A stretch of DNA of 64,000 bases from Alkalimarinus coralli (GCF_023650515.1 NZ_CP096016.1:3102001-3166000), one strand, 5' to 3'. Shown: positions 33,295 to 43,742, counted from the stretch's first letter. Numbers and translations: made by a program. The notes: generated by a model from the letters alone, not told the origin.

Positions 33295-34047
33295 TCAACG
33301 ATCCAGCTGTTCTAATAATATGTCTTTCGCCATATTAACCTGTGCCGCCAGAAAATTGCTTCCACCTCGATCTGGATGCAACTTTTGCATCAATTTACGA
33401 TGAGCATCCAAAATTTCCTCACGTGTTGCCCCCTCGCTGAGCCCCAGAACCTGTAGCGCTTGCGCGGTATCCATATTCGATGGGTTAACATGGGCCTTTA
33501 GCTCATCAAACTGATAGCCAGACTGTTCTGCTTGTTTTCGCCACTCTTTACCGAGACGGCGTTGCAGGAAGGCATCAAAGACAGGCACGGAATCAATATA
33601 CTGGTCGGATGCCAACTGATATAGCTGAAACAGTTGTTGAGGGTTAAGCGCATTTAAGCGCTTGCCTTTAAAATCACCTTGCAATACCTCTCCGTTCATC
33701 TCTCCGTTGCGATGGTTTAGTGTCATAGTCAGCAAAGACGTTTCTACCGTTGACTGATCATCCGAGTCAGCCTGCTTAGATGCTTGTACCTGTTGTTTCA
33801 AATAACGAAATAGCGGGACATACCGAAGCAATACCGGAAGCTTTTTAGTAAACGGGATAACAGCAGCCACAATAGCGGCTATAAAGTGAATTCGCCCCGT
33901 CAGGAGCAGCAGCAACAAAACCCCTGCCGCCAGCACCACAGCGATAATATAGCCGAGTTGTCGGCGCTGCTTAGGGTTGCTATTGATACCGTACCGGATA
34001 AGGCTAAATACGAGTAAAGCAGCTAAAAAACCTATCACTATATGCAT
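33295..34047 (-). CDS. membrane-anchored J-domain protein
   Basis: This 250-aa protein has a hydrophobic helix at about 1-17, one or two further helices at about 31-65, a linker, and a C-terminal J-domain (about 195-250) with the HPD motif (MQKLHPDRGGSNFLAA). HPD activates DnaK ATPase. The arrangement (N-terminal membrane anchor, C-terminal J-domain) resembles Pam18/Tim14-type co-chaperones and related bacterial proteins. Its partner and task are unknown. Confidence 0.82.
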   Translation of the reverse strand: MHIVIGFLAALLVFSLIRYGINSNPKQRRQLGYIIAVVLAAGVLLLLLLTGRIHFIAAIVAAVIPFTKKLPVLLRYVPLFRYLKQQVQASKQADSDDQSTVETSLLTMTLNHRNGEMNGEVLQGDFKGKRLNALNPQQLFQLYQLASDQYIDSVPVFDAFLQRRLGKEWRKQAEQSGYQFDELKAHVNPSNMDTAQALQVLGLSEGATREEILDAHRKLMQKLHPDRGGSNFLAAQVNMAKDILLEQLDR

Positions 34048-34250
34048 CGACTAAACTCTCTGATAACGATAAAACAACCATACGCGAGCCATCTATCTAA
34101 AATCAACCATCAAAGCGGCTCCGTCAAATCCAGATACCTCTTCAAATCGAACAGCCCTCTATCTATATAAGAGAATAGAAGAGTATGATAGATTATCCCG
34201 CGTTCGACTGAAAAAATCTAACCGCCACAACCTGTTTCAAGGAGCTTAAA

Positions 34251-35096
34251 TTGATCGTCTATCAAGGCGTAGAAGGTGCATATTCACATCTTGCCTGCCA
34301 GCACGTATTTCCACAACGACAGGCCAGAGCATGTGAAACCTTTCTGGAAGCGATGCAGGCAGTTGAACAGGGAGAGGCAAATCTTGCAATGATACCGGTT
34401 GAAAACTCAACCGCAGGGCGGGTCGAGGAGATCTATCGTTTGATCCCCAAAATGAGCCTGCATATCGTTGGTGAACATTTTGAACCCGTCAATCACTGTC
34501 TGCTAGCCCTCCCCCAGGCATCACTGGCGTCTATTCGCAGCGTCGGCTCACACCCTCAGGCACTCGCACAATGCAATAACCATATCGCGCAGTTAGGGCT
34601 GGTAGAAGTGGCTAAGCTTGATACCGCTGGCGCTGCTTGCGAAGTCAGCCAAAGCGGGGATACTACAAAAGCGGCAATAGCATCGTCACTAGCAGCAGAG
34701 CTCTATGGCCTTAAGATCCTCAGAGACAATTTCCAGGATGAGCAAGGCAATACGACGCGCTTTATTATTCTTTCTCACACAGAACAGCTCCCCGTTTTTG
34801 AGCAGCACAAATCTTATATCACGTCGATAATCTTCAGAGTCAGGAACATTCCCGCCGCGCTATATAAAACGTTAGGCGGCTTTGCCACCAATGGTGTAAA
34901 CCTCGTCAAGCTCGAAAGCTACATGCCAGGCGGACGCTTAAATGCAAGCCAGTTTCACGTAGACATAGAAGGCCACCTGAATATGCGCTCAATGGAGCTG
35001 GCAATTGAAGAGCTGAGCTTTTTCGCCGAAGAGGTCAGGGTTCTTGGTAGTTATGAAGCCCACCCATTCAGGGCCAGTGCCAATTTTCATGAGTAG
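34251..35096 (+). CDS. pheA: prephenate dehydratase
   Basis: This 281-aa enzyme converts prephenate to phenylpyruvate for phenylalanine. It lacks a chorismate mutase domain. Motifs are YQGVEGAYSHLA, MIPVENSTAGRV, the GNTTRFIIL segment with catalytic Thr, and a C-terminal ACT domain (NIPAALYKTLGGFATNGVNLVKLES) for phenylalanine feedback. The only start consistent with the conserved N-terminus is TTG 34251, preceded by AAGGAG at a good distance. It is monocistronic. Confidence 0.93.
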   Translation: MIVYQGVEGAYSHLACQHVFPQRQARACETFLEAMQAVEQGEANLAMIPVENSTAGRVEEIYRLIPKMSLHIVGEHFEPVNHCLLALPQASLASIRSVGSHPQALAQCNNHIAQLGLVEVAKLDTAGAACEVSQSGDTTKAAIASSLAAELYGLKILRDNFQDEQGNTTRFIILSHTEQLPVFEQHKSYITSIIFRVRNIPAALYKTLGGFATNGVNLVKLESYMPGGRLNASQFHVDIEGHLNMRSMELAIEELSFFAEEVRVLGSYEAHPFRASANFHE

Positions 35097-35282
35097 TCAT
35101 TTACATTTCGGTTTCTACGTATCTATAATTTCGAACAACGATCTATAATAACTCGGTTACGATTCAGCTATAGTTGATTTGAAAACCAAGTCCCACAGTT
35201 TATCGATCCCGATATAACCCCTTTTTCACTCGCCATAGCCGGGTGTCACAGTAAACTAAAGAGTGTCTAACGGAGAACATCC

Positions 35283-36404
35283 ATGCTAAAGCGCATGAGT
35301 ATAATGATTATCATTCTGGCTATCGTTTTTGGTGGCATCTTCTGGTTTTTAGGGTACTTTAAGCCAAAAATGGTCAACCAGTACTTCTCCAGTTTTCAGC
35401 CTCCTCCGGTATCCGTTTCGTCGGCTACCGCTGAAACAAGCTCCCGTACTCCTTTTCTGGAGTCTACCGGCACAGTTATAGCCGTGCAGGAAGTCGTCGT
35501 CACAACAGAGGTGGCAGGGTTGATTCAATCAATCAACTTTAAATCAGGCCAGGATGTTGATAAGGGTGCCCTACTTGTCAAACTGGACACATCTGTTGAT
35601 CAAGCTGAGCTTAAGGGGCTGATAGCCTCAGGTAAACTCGCCGAAGCCAATTTTAAGCGCGACAAGCAACTTATAGAACGTAAAGCAGTCAGCTCTCTTG
35701 ACTATGAGACCAGTCTTGCCAGTTTAAGTACCGCTGAGGCTAACATTGAAAGCCAAAAAGCAACAATCAGCAAAAAATCGATTCGGGCGCCTTTTAGCGG
35801 AAAGCTGGGTATTAGAAAGGTTGATCTGGGGGAATACCTGCAAGCCGGATCACCCATTGTATCATTACAGGCACTGGATCAAGTGTATGTCAATTTCTCG
35901 CTACCAGAGCATCACTTTAGCCAAGTCAGGCTAGGCCAAACAGCCATAGTCACGGTAGCAGCTTGGCCAGAAAAAGAGTTTAAAGGACAGATAACAGCCA
36001 TTGACTCAAGAATCAGCGAAGCAACGAGAAACTTCACAATTCAGGCCACTATCGATAATCCTGAGCATGAGCTTCTGCCAGGTATGTTTTCTGAAGTCAG
36101 ATTAATCACAGGGCAGCCTAGAGATTTGGTTACAGTTCCTGAGCAGGCAGTAGAGCGAAAGCTATATGGCACATCCGTATTTGTTATTTCTGAAACAAAC
36201 GCAGAGCCCGCCCCTGATAGCGGAGAAGAGGCCAAGACAGTTTTAACTGTGGAACGACGCTATATTAAGACCGGACTCACGCTCGACGGTTATGTTGAAG
36301 TGATATCGGGCCTGGAAGATGGGGAGCAAGTGGTCGTGGCAGGGCAACTTAAACTGCAAAACGGCTCACACGTTGTCATTAATAACACGGTTAAACTTAA
36401 CTAA
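35283..36404 (+). CDS. RND efflux periplasmic adaptor
   Basis: This 373-aa membrane-fusion protein links an RND pump to an outer-membrane channel. It has an N-terminal membrane anchor (about 7-25), a biotinyl/lipoyl-like half motif (VAGLIQSINFKSGQDVDKG and IRAPFSGKLGIRKVDLGEYL), a coiled-coil hairpin between them (about 115-165), and a beta-barrel region (LDQVYVNFSLPE). The pump gene starts 10 bp after the stop. It belongs to the HAE1-associated adaptors; substrates are unknown. Confidence 0.93.
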   Translation: MLKRMSIMIIILAIVFGGIFWFLGYFKPKMVNQYFSSFQPPPVSVSSATAETSSRTPFLESTGTVIAVQEVVVTTEVAGLIQSINFKSGQDVDKGALLVKLDTSVDQAELKGLIASGKLAEANFKRDKQLIERKAVSSLDYETSLASLSTAEANIESQKATISKKSIRAPFSGKLGIRKVDLGEYLQAGSPIVSLQALDQVYVNFSLPEHHFSQVRLGQTAIVTVAAWPEKEFKGQITAIDSRISEATRNFTIQATIDNPEHELLPGMFSEVRLITGQPRDLVTVPEQAVERKLYGTSVFVISETNAEPAPDSGEEAKTVLTVERRYIKTGLTLDGYVEVISGLEDGEQVVVAGQLKLQNGSHVVINNTVKLN

Positions 36405-36413
36405 GGGGCTTAC

Positions 36414-39400
36414 ATGCGTTTTACGGACTTGTTTATACGCCGCCCGGTGCTGGCTTCGGTGGTCAGCCTGGTTATTTTGTTGCTCGGTCTGAATGCACTG
36501 AAAGAGCTGCAAGTACGCCAGTACCCTGAACTGGAAAACTCGATTATATCTATCGCAACAGCCTACCCTGGTGCCAGCTCTGAGTTAGTAGCCGGTTTTA
36601 TCACCACGCCTATACAGCAAGCAGTTGCTAGCGCTGAAGGCATTGACTACCTAAAGTCAACCAGCTCACAAGGCGTGAGCCTTATTCAGGCACACTTAAA
36701 GCTGGGTCAGAATGCCAATGCTGCGATGACAGAAGTGCTGGCAAAAGTATCCGAAGCACGGAAAGAGCTTCCTTCAGATGCAGAAGAGCCCATTGTTTCA
36801 AAATCGACGGGAGGCACAACGTCCCTGCTTTACTTGAGTTTTTCCAGTGAACAGATGGAAGAAACACAGATCACAGATTACCTAAAGCGTGTTGTACAGC
36901 CTCAGCTAGAGACCCTGGAAGGCGTCGCGAGTGCTAAAATACTGGGTGATAAGTCTTTCGCTATGCGTGTCTGGCTAAACCCTGGCAAGCTAGCGGCCTA
37001 CAATCTAACACCACAAGATATTGCCCGCTCTCTCAATAGCAATAGTTTTCTATCGGCTGCTGGCCAAACCAAAGGCCAGTATGTAGCGATCAATGTAACC
37101 GCCGACACTGACCTTAAAAGCATTAACGAGTTCCAGCAACTGGTTATAAAGCGTGACGAAGGGGCGTTGGTGAGACTTCGCGATGTAGCGACAGTCGAAC
37201 TGGGCGCAGAAAATGATGACTCCGCCGTTTACTTTAACGGTAAACGAGCTGTTTTTATCGCAATCGATGCCCAACCCTCAGCCAATCCGTTAACGGTTAT
37301 CGACGGCGTTTATGCAAAGCTACCCGATATCCAAAGGCAACTGCCCAGCGCTCTGGAAGCAAAAATAAACTATGACGCCACCCAGTTTATTCGAGACTCC
37401 ATTTCTGAAGTGGTCAAAACTGTCGGCGAAGCGACCATTATCGTTATCTTTGTTATATTTCTGTTTTTAGGCAGTGGCCGTGCGGTACTGATCCCTATCG
37501 TAACGATTCCTCTTTCGCTCATTGGTGTCTGCTTTTTCATGCTGGCAATGGGTTATTCGTTGAACTTGCTGACGTTACTGGCCATGGTATTAGCGATCGG
37601 TCTGGTAGTTGATGACGCCATCGTGGTGGTAGAGAACATTCATCGCCATATTGATGAAGGGCTCTCCCCTTTCAAAGCATCAATTGAAGGGGCACGCGAG
37701 ATAGCCGGACCGGTTATTTCGATGACCCTGACCCTCGCCGCAGTCTATGCACCCATCGGATTTATGGGCGGGCTCACGGGTGGATTATTCAAAGAGTTTG
37801 CGTTCGCGCTTGCCGGTGCCGTGATCATTTCAGGTGTCATTGCACTCACACTCTCTCCCATGATGTGCTCAAAACTACTCACAGAAACCAATAGCCCAAT
37901 GGCCCAGCGTCTCGATCAGCTGTTTGACAAAATCAGGGAACGCTACCAGAATCGCCTTCATCACACGCTCAATTACAGGCCTGTGACACTGGTGATGGTG
38001 CTGACCATGTTGGTAAGCTGTGTGTTTCTTTATCAGTTTTCTAAAAAGGAGCTGGCTCGCAGCGAAGACCAGGGGATTATATTCAGTCTGTCCACGGCAC
38101 CAGAAAATGCAACGCACGATTATGTTGACGCTTATACGGGAGAACTGCTCAAAGCCATCGACTCTTTTGAAGAGAAAGAAGGCTCATTTGTTGTCGCGGG
38201 CATGGATAGCGTTAACTCGGTATTCTCTGGCATGCTGCTAAAGCCGTTCTCTGAACGTGAGAAAACCCAGATGGAACTGGTTCCTGTCATGCAGCAGAAG
38301 CTCTCGGAAATCGCTGGTTTCCAGTCTGTATCATTTAACCTCCCAACCCTTCCGGGAGCAAGTGGACTGCCGATCCAGTTTGTCATTACCTCCGCCCAGG
38401 ATCACCAGGTTTTATATGAGCTTGGTCAGGAGTTGCTCGGCCAGGCAATGCAAAGCGGCAAGTTTATATTTTTAGATACCGACCTAAAATTTAATAAACC
38501 CAAAGCAGATATCAGCATAGACAGAAGCAAAGCCGCTGAAATGGGAATCAGCATGCAGGATATTGGCTCAGCCCTGAGCACCATGCTAAGTGGCGGAACG
38601 GTCAATCGCTTTAATGTAGATGGGAGAAGCTATGACATTATTCCGCAGGTAGAACGTGATCATAGACGAACATCCCAGCAGCTCGATGACTATTATATTC
38701 GAACCGCGGAAGGCAGCCTGATACCGCTTTCGACAATCGCCAAAATTACGGAAGACGTAGAGCCTAATAAACGAGGACAGTTCCAACAGCTAAACTCCAT
38801 GGTCATAGAGGGTGTCATGCGCCCGGGGGTAAGCCTGGGGGACGCTTTGGGCTATCTTGAAAGCACGGCGTTGGAGGTATTCCCTAAAGGCATAGGTATC
38901 GACTATGCGGGGCAGTCGCGGCAGTTTATGCAAGAAGGTAACGTGCTGATATTCACCTTCTTTTTCGCACTGATTATGATTTATCTGGTTCTTGCCGCTC
39001 AATTTGAGAGCTTTAGAGACCCCTTTATTATCTTAATCAGTGTCCCTATGTCACTCCTTGGCGCCCTATTGCCTATTGCATTCGGAGCGACATCAATCAA
39101 TATCTATACCCAGGTAGGATTGGTCACGCTGATTGGACTTATCAGTAAGCACGGTATATTGATGGTTGAGTTTGCCAATAAACTTCAAGTCGAAGAGGGG
39201 CTTGGTAGAAGAGAAGCTATCGAAAAGGCCGCAGGGATTCGCCTCAGGGCGATTTTGATGACAACGTCAGCGATGGTCGTCGGAGTCGTGCCGCTTATTT
39301 TGGCCTCGGGTGCAGGTGCAGCCAGTCGCTTCGATATCGGTTTAGTCGTTGCATCAGGGCTGTCTATTGGTACGATATTCACACTGTTCGTTGTTCCTGC

Positions 39401-39506
39401 AATGTACGTGATTGTGGCCAAAGACCGCACATCAATCGGTGTCGATGAAGACGAACGACCTGCTGGTGATGCAAAACCAGTCAGCGAGCCTGCAACCTTG
39501 CCATAG
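36414..39506 (+). CDS. RND efflux permease, HAE1 family
   Basis: This 1030-aa inner-membrane transporter has the usual twelve helices and two large periplasmic domains. It opens with FTDLFIRRPVLASVVSLVI and has the proton-relay helix MVLAIGLVVDDAIVVVENIHRH (two Asp), the STSSQGVSLIQAHL porter loop, and the C-terminal GLVTLIGLISKHGILMVEFANKL. It forms an operon with the adaptor. No TolC-type outer-membrane gene or regulator is adjacent, so it probably shares a channel encoded elsewhere. Multidrug or metabolite export is likely; the substrate cannot be read. Confidence 0.95.
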   Translation: MRFTDLFIRRPVLASVVSLVILLLGLNALKELQVRQYPELENSIISIATAYPGASSELVAGFITTPIQQAVASAEGIDYLKSTSSQGVSLIQAHLKLGQNANAAMTEVLAKVSEARKELPSDAEEPIVSKSTGGTTSLLYLSFSSEQMEETQITDYLKRVVQPQLETLEGVASAKILGDKSFAMRVWLNPGKLAAYNLTPQDIARSLNSNSFLSAAGQTKGQYVAINVTADTDLKSINEFQQLVIKRDEGALVRLRDVATVELGAENDDSAVYFNGKRAVFIAIDAQPSANPLTVIDGVYAKLPDIQRQLPSALEAKINYDATQFIRDSISEVVKTVGEATIIVIFVIFLFLGSGRAVLIPIVTIPLSLIGVCFFMLAMGYSLNLLTLLAMVLAIGLVVDDAIVVVENIHRHIDEGLSPFKASIEGAREIAGPVISMTLTLAAVYAPIGFMGGLTGGLFKEFAFALAGAVIISGVIALTLSPMMCSKLLTETNSPMAQRLDQLFDKIRERYQNRLHHTLNYRPVTLVMVLTMLVSCVFLYQFSKKELARSEDQGIIFSLSTAPENATHDYVDAYTGELLKAIDSFEEKEGSFVVAGMDSVNSVFSGMLLKPFSEREKTQMELVPVMQQKLSEIAGFQSVSFNLPTLPGASGLPIQFVITSAQDHQVLYELGQELLGQAMQSGKFIFLDTDLKFNKPKADISIDRSKAAEMGISMQDIGSALSTMLSGGTVNRFNVDGRSYDIIPQVERDHRRTSQQLDDYYIRTAEGSLIPLSTIAKITEDVEPNKRGQFQQLNSMVIEGVMRPGVSLGDALGYLESTALEVFPKGIGIDYAGQSRQFMQEGNVLIFTFFFALIMIYLVLAAQFESFRDPFIILISVPMSLLGALLPIAFGATSINIYTQVGLVTLIGLISKHGILMVEFANKLQVEEGLGRREAIEKAAGIRLRAILMTTSAMVVGVVPLILASGAGAASRFDIGLVVASGLSIGTIFTLFVVPAMYVIVAKDRTSIGVDEDERPAGDAKPVSEPATLP

Positions 39507-39536
39507 TTTTCAGGCAAGCAGTCCTGCAGCGTCATA

Positions 39537-39557
39537 CAGGAGGGCCACCCCCTCCTG
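39537..39557. terminator. GC-rich hairpin after the RND operon
   Basis: CAGGAGGG (39537-39544) and CCCTCCTG (39550-39557) form a perfect 8-bp stem 30 bp past the pump stop; a CTTGCC...GGCAAG dyad precedes it. There is no T-run, so it may act as a weak terminator or a 3' stabilising hairpin. Apart from this, a 9-bp tandem array and the fusA terminator, the 39507-39812 gap holds nothing. Confidence 0.45.
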
Positions 39558-39686
39558 TAACCCATCACTTAAACATCTCTCCACTGAACCCCGAAGACAT
39601 TAAGTAGATTTCTAACTGAAAAAGTATTATTTCAAGGGCCCTTAAAGCTTTTAGGAAGCGGAACCTTCACTACATCCCACAACCCT

Positions 39687-39712
39687 GTCTCTACAGTCTC
39701 TACAGTCTCTAC
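39687..39712. repeat. 9-bp tandem repeat, three copies
   Basis: The unit GTCTCTACA is repeated head to tail three times (last copy lacks its final base) in the gap between the RND operon and fusA. Confidence 0.8.
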
Positions 39713-39751
39713 CCCAACCTATACTTCATTCTCTTCTACAGCAATAGACAC

Positions 39752-39787
39752 AAAAAAAAGCCCGGTGATTTTCATCACCGGGCTTTT
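39752..39787 (-). terminator. rho-independent terminator of the EF-G gene
   Basis: A 13-bp perfect stem (AAAGCCCGGTGAT with ATCACCGGGCTTT) and 4-nt loop is followed on the minus strand by a T-run. It lies about 26 bp after the fusA stop. The stem also ends in a short T-stretch on the plus strand, so it may work in both directions. Confidence 0.92.
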
Positions 39788-39812
39788 AGAAAGTCAGCTT
39801 AAGTAATAAGTA

Positions 39813-41897
39813 TTACTTGTTCGCTTTTCTCTCTTTCTCTGCCGCAATAACTTCTTCAGCTACTGAGTTTGGACATGGCAAGTAGTGTGAGAACTCCATA
39901 GAGAACTGACCACGACCTGAAGTCATTGTACGCAGGCTTCCGATATAACCAAACATCTCTGAAAGAGGAACGTCTGCTTTAATACGAACACCGGTAACAC
40001 CAGCCATCTGATCTTTGATCATGCCACGGCGACGGTTCAAGTCACCAATAACATCACCAACATGATCTTCTGGGGTGAATACATCAACATGCATAATTGG
40101 CTCAATCAGCTGTGGGCCTGCCTTTGGAATTGACTGACGGAATGCACCTTTAGCTGCGATTTCAAATGCCACTGCAGATGAATCCACCGCGTGGTAGCCA
40201 CCATCAAACAGTTCAATTTCAACATCCAGCACTGGGAATCCTGCCAATACACCCTCATCCATCATCGTTTTGAAACCCTTCTCAACAGCTGGGAAGAATT
40301 CCTTAGGTACGTTACCACCTACAACCGTTGAAGAGAATACGAAACCAGAACCAGGCTCACCAGGCTTGATACGGTAGTCAATTTTACCGAACTGACCAGA
40401 ACCACCAGACTGCTTCTTGTGTGTGTAGCTGTCTTCAACTTCCTGAGTGATTGTTTCACGGTAAGCAACCTGAGGCTCACCCACTTCCAGCTCAACACCG
40501 TAAGTACGCTTCAAGATATCAACTTTGATATCCAGGTGAAGCTCACCCATACCTTTTAGAATCGTCTCACCTGAATCTTCATCAGTTTCAACACGGAAAG
40601 ATGGGTCTTCTGCTACCATTTTACCGATAGCGATACCCATTTTCTCTGATCCGCCTTTATCTTTAGGCGCAACAGCGATAGAGATTACCGGCTCAGGGAA
40701 TACCATCGCTTCAAGCGTACATTCATGCTTAGGATCACATAGCGTGTGACCTGTCTGAACGTTCTTCATACCTACCACCGCGATGATATCACCCGCCTGG
40801 GCAGTATCAATCTCGTTACGGTCATCAGCCTGCATTTCAACCATACGGCCGATACGCTCGGTCTTGCCTGTAAAGCTGTTAAGAACGGTATCACCCTTGT
40901 TAAGAACACCCGAATAAACGCGAATAAAGGTCAGGGCACCAAAACGGTCATCCATGATCTTAAAGGCCAATGCACGTAAAGGCTCATCAGGAGATACAAT
41001 TGCTTTCTCGCCTGTTGGGTTACCTTCTTCATCAGTAAGATCCTGCGGCTCAACTTCTGTTGGGCTTGGCAAGTAATCTACAACGGCGTCTAGCAGAAGC
41101 TGCATACCTTTGTTCTTAAACGCAGAACCACAGTATGTTGGGAAGAATGCCAGTGTGCGGGTACCTTCACGAATACAACGTTTAAGGTCTTCCGTGGAAG
41201 GCTCTTCGCCGTCCATGTAAGCCATCATCAAGTCGTCGTCCATTTCAACAGCAGTTTCAATAAGCTGTTCACGGTACATTTCGACGTCTTCTACCATGTC
41301 GGCAGGCACATCTTTTACTTCGTAGTTTTCTGGCTGTCCTGTTTCATCCCAAACGTATGCTTTGCGAGATAGCAGATCTACAACACCCACAAATTCATCT
41401 TCACGACCAATCGGCAAAACCATGATCAATGGCTTGGCGCCCAGTACGTTAGTGACCTGATCTGTCACACGCAAGAAGTCAGCACCCATACGGTCTAATT
41501 TGTTAACGAAGATGATTCGCGCAACTTCTGATTCGTTAGCGTAACGCCAGTTGGTTTCTGACTGAGGCTCAACACCACCAGAACCACAAAATACACCGAT
41601 ACCACCATCAAGTACTTTAAGTGAACGGTAAACTTCTACAGTGAAGTCAACGTGCCCCGGTGTGTCGATGACGTTAAAGCGGTGGTTATTCCAGAAACAA
41701 CTTACAGCAGCTGACTGGATAGTAATACCTCGTTCAGCTTCCTGTTCCATGAAGTCTGTTGTTGACTCACCTTCATGAACTTCTCCAAGCTTGTGGATCT
41801 TACCGGTCAGCTTCAAAATTCGTTCTGTAGTGGTTGTTTTACCCGCATCAACGTGCGCGAAAATACCAATATTTCTGTATTTGGATAAATCTGTCAT
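39813..41897 (-). CDS. fusA: elongation factor G (second-type, stand-alone)
   Basis: EF-G is the GTPase that drives ribosomal translocation. From ATG 41897 the protein is 694 aa. G motifs are [12 protein letters not shown] (G1), DTPGHVDF (G3) and NKLD (G4); the C-terminal domains are complete through [12 protein letters not shown]. The start [14 protein letters not shown], followed by [32 protein letters not shown], differs from the str-operon EF-G of Escherichia coli, and the gene is not beside rpsL/rpsG/tuf. It is probably the paralogue often called fusA2/fusB, so the symbol covers the family only. The extension to 41951 lacks a ribosome-binding site. Confidence 0.9.
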   Translation of the reverse strand: MTDLSKYRNIGIFAHVDAGKTTTTERILKLTGKIHKLGEVHEGESTTDFMEQEAERGITIQSAAVSCFWNNHRFNVIDTPGHVDFTVEVYRSLKVLDGGIGVFCGSGGVEPQSETNWRYANESEVARIIFVNKLDRMGADFLRVTDQVTNVLGAKPLIMVLPIGREDEFVGVVDLLSRKAYVWDETGQPENYEVKDVPADMVEDVEMYREQLIETAVEMDDDLMMAYMDGEEPSTEDLKRCIREGTRTLAFFPTYCGSAFKNKGMQLLLDAVVDYLPSPTEVEPQDLTDEEGNPTGEKAIVSPDEPLRALAFKIMDDRFGALTFIRVYSGVLNKGDTVLNSFTGKTERIGRMVEMQADDRNEIDTAQAGDIIAVVGMKNVQTGHTLCDPKHECTLEAMVFPEPVISIAVAPKDKGGSEKMGIAIGKMVAEDPSFRVETDEDSGETILKGMGELHLDIKVDILKRTYGVELEVGEPQVAYRETITQEVEDSYTHKKQSGGSGQFGKIDYRIKPGEPGSGFVFSSTVVGGNVPKEFFPAVEKGFKTMMDEGVLAGFPVLDVEIELFDGGYHAVDSSAVAFEIAAKGAFRQSIPKAGPQLIEPIMHVDVFTPEDHVGDVIGDLNRRRGMIKDQMAGVTGVRIKADVPLSEMFGYIGSLRTMTSGRGQFSMEFSHYLPCPNSVAEEVIAAEKERKANK

Positions 41898-42170
41898 TTC
41901 TATACTCGATAAGTCAGGGCGAAAATTGCGCGTAAGTATACAGGTTTTCAAAAAAGTTTTCGAAAAAAAACTGCAACTTTACGCATAAAAATCGTACAAA
42001 ATTTCTAATTAAGAAAATTCATCCGATTTTTAGTGATAAAACGATCTTTCAAAATAGGAGGCAATGATAGGCTAAAAGGGATTCCCCCCGCCACATCTAA
42101 TTCGCCAAAAACGCGACTTTGTGTGGGGAATTGTGTAAACCAGTATGAAGAGTTACTTAAATGAACGTAG

Positions 42171-42866
42171 CTAGTCATTGGTATTACCAGCGCGGCCAAA
42201 CAACCCAAACAATGCGTCTTTCTCATCCTGATTTACGGAAGAGGTATCTTCCTTCTCTACAGCGGGGGCCACACAGACTCTATTTCTCCCTGCTTCTTTG
42301 GCCTGATACAAATAGCTGTCGGCTCGTTTTACCATTTCTTCAGCACCGCCTGCCTCTAGGCCAGTGTAAATATCAATGCCAAAACTTGCGGTCAGCAGCA
42401 GCTCATTATCATCAAATACCAAAGGGGTTGTTGCGACCATCTCTCTCACTCGCTCAGCCACCAGCATTGAGTTATGCCTGTCTGTGGAAGGAAGAATAAT
42501 CGCAAACTCCTCCCCTCCATACCGGCATGGAGCATCCATCTTCCTTACCGCCGCCTTAATCAGTGTAGACGCAAGAACAAGAGCCTGATTTCCAACATCA
42601 TGCCCCCAATCATCGTTTACTTTCTTAAAGAAATCGAGATCCATCATAATAAGCCCGGTGGCATACCCAGTTCTCCGGGTTCGCTCCATTTCTTGTTCCA
42701 GAGCCTGTATGAAATATCGAAAATTAGAAAGGCCTGTGAGTGTATCGGTATGCACAAGCTCCGATAATTCTGTGACTTGCTCTCGTAAATCAACCAGTTC
42801 AGAAATAATTTCGCAGGACTCTTTTTGAGATAGGCATGCTGGAGGTGTTAGAGGTATCTGAGCCAT
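42171..42866 (-). CDS. GGDEF diguanylate cyclase
   Basis: This 231-aa soluble protein consists of a short N-terminal coiled coil (CEIISELVDLREQVTELSELV) and one GGDEF domain (about 38-200). The signature is RYGGEEF, with an RKMD inhibitory site five residues upstream, so it should make c-di-GMP and be inhibited by it. It has no recognisable sensor domain; the coiled coil probably dimerises it. The C-terminal ~30 residues are low complexity. It is the second apparently active cyclase of the window. Confidence 0.9.
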   Translation of the reverse strand: MAQIPLTPPACLSQKESCEIISELVDLREQVTELSELVHTDTLTGLSNFRYFIQALEQEMERTRRTGYATGLIMMDLDFFKKVNDDWGHDVGNQALVLASTLIKAAVRKMDAPCRYGGEEFAIILPSTDRHNSMLVAERVREMVATTPLVFDDNELLLTASFGIDIYTGLEAGGAEEMVKRADSYLYQAKEAGRNRVCVAPAVEKEDTSSVNQDEKDALFGLFGRAGNTND

Positions 42867-43001
42867 ACAAGCAGGTAGATCCAGTGGCTAAAACTTGTTT
42901 AAGATGAATACTGTTAGTCTAAGCCACTCATTATTGCTGTCAATGCTTAGCCAGCAAATTCAAAGCTAAAAATCTCCCGCTCTACGAAACTGGTCACGCT
43001 A

Positions 43002-43499
43002 TTAATGAATGAGCATCTCAACCTGACCATCAACAATATATGATGAGTCAAACGTCTGCCTGACTCGGCTATATTGATCTACCAGCAGCGCGGCCTCATC
43101 AGCCAGTTGATTGGTTTTGTAGTGCGAAAGCAACGCCATATAGGTTCTTTTCAGTTCTGAAAAAGCGACAGTTCTTAACGCGCCAGGAAAACGCCCATCT
43201 CTTACTACGTCAATCATTTTCTGATGAACCATTTCCAAGTAATAGGTTTGCGATACACGCACACCGTAACGCTGCCACAGGTCAGCCATATTATGATGTG
43301 ATACAACCATCATGGATATGACCGCAAGGTAGTTATCTGGTGTTCTAACCTGTTCACATGACGGCGTTCTAAACAGTTTTAATAGTCGATCAGATTCGGT
43401 TATCGACTGGCAGTAGAGATCCCTTGCATCACTGTTACAGCGTCTTTTCAACGCGGCATTACCTTTCGTGATCAGCCGTTTCCATTTGTGATTAAACAA
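43002..43499 (-). CDS. helical protein of unknown function, Fur-box unit
   Basis: I do not recognise this gene. The open frame reaches 43583, but the best start is TTG 43499, because AAGGAG lies 7 bp upstream; this gives 165 aa. The product is rich in helices resembling tetratricopeptide pairs (NYLAVISMMVVSHHNMADLW and FSELKRTYMALLSHYKTNQL), with no signal peptide from this start. It follows the 41-aa gene on the same strand; a Fur box lies upstream of both. A role in iron-limited growth is inferred from that box alone. Confidence 0.6.
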   Translation of the reverse strand: MFNHKWKRLITKGNAALKRRCNSDARDLYCQSITESDRLLKLFRTPSCEQVRTPDNYLAVISMMVVSHHNMADLWQRYGVRVSQTYYLEMVHQKMIDVVRDGRFPGALRTVAFSELKRTYMALLSHYKTNQLADEAALLVDQYSRVRQTFDSSYIVDGQVEMLIH

Positions 43500-43551
43500 T
43501 GCAGCTCTCCTTAACAGAATATGTGCGTTGATATTTTTCTTTATAACGTCA

Positions 43552-43677
43552 TTAGTTACCGATAGTCGGTGCGCTAACGACAACGGTCAAAACTAAAGGC
43601 GTGACCGCCAATAACGGGGCAATCGCTACCCAGTACTTGTTAAGCCACCTATTGATCTGTCTCTGCTTGGTGTTCAT
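43552..43677 (-). CDS. 41-aa small membrane protein behind a Fur box
   Basis: The reading frame starts at ATG 43677 behind CAGGAGAGG and encodes MNTKQRQINRWLNKYW followed by one hydrophobic helix (VAIAPLLAVTPLVLTVVVSA) and a stop. It is short, but the ribosome-binding site is the best in the area and the layout (basic cytoplasmic start, single helix) suits a small membrane protein of an iron-uptake unit. The Fur box is 66 bp upstream. Confidence 0.6.
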   Translation of the reverse strand: MNTKQRQINRWLNKYWVAIAPLLAVTPLVLTVVVSAPTIGN

Positions 43678-43742
43678 AAGCCTCTCCTGAATGATATTCA
43701 AAGTTCCTTGGTATTTGGTGCTACATTTTTACATCATCAAAT

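Noticed and set aside
43500-43583. longer N-terminus of the Fur-box helical protein starting at TTG 43583
   Set aside because: That start has no ribosome-binding site and overlaps the end of the 41-aa gene; TTG 43499 has AAGGAG 7 bp upstream.
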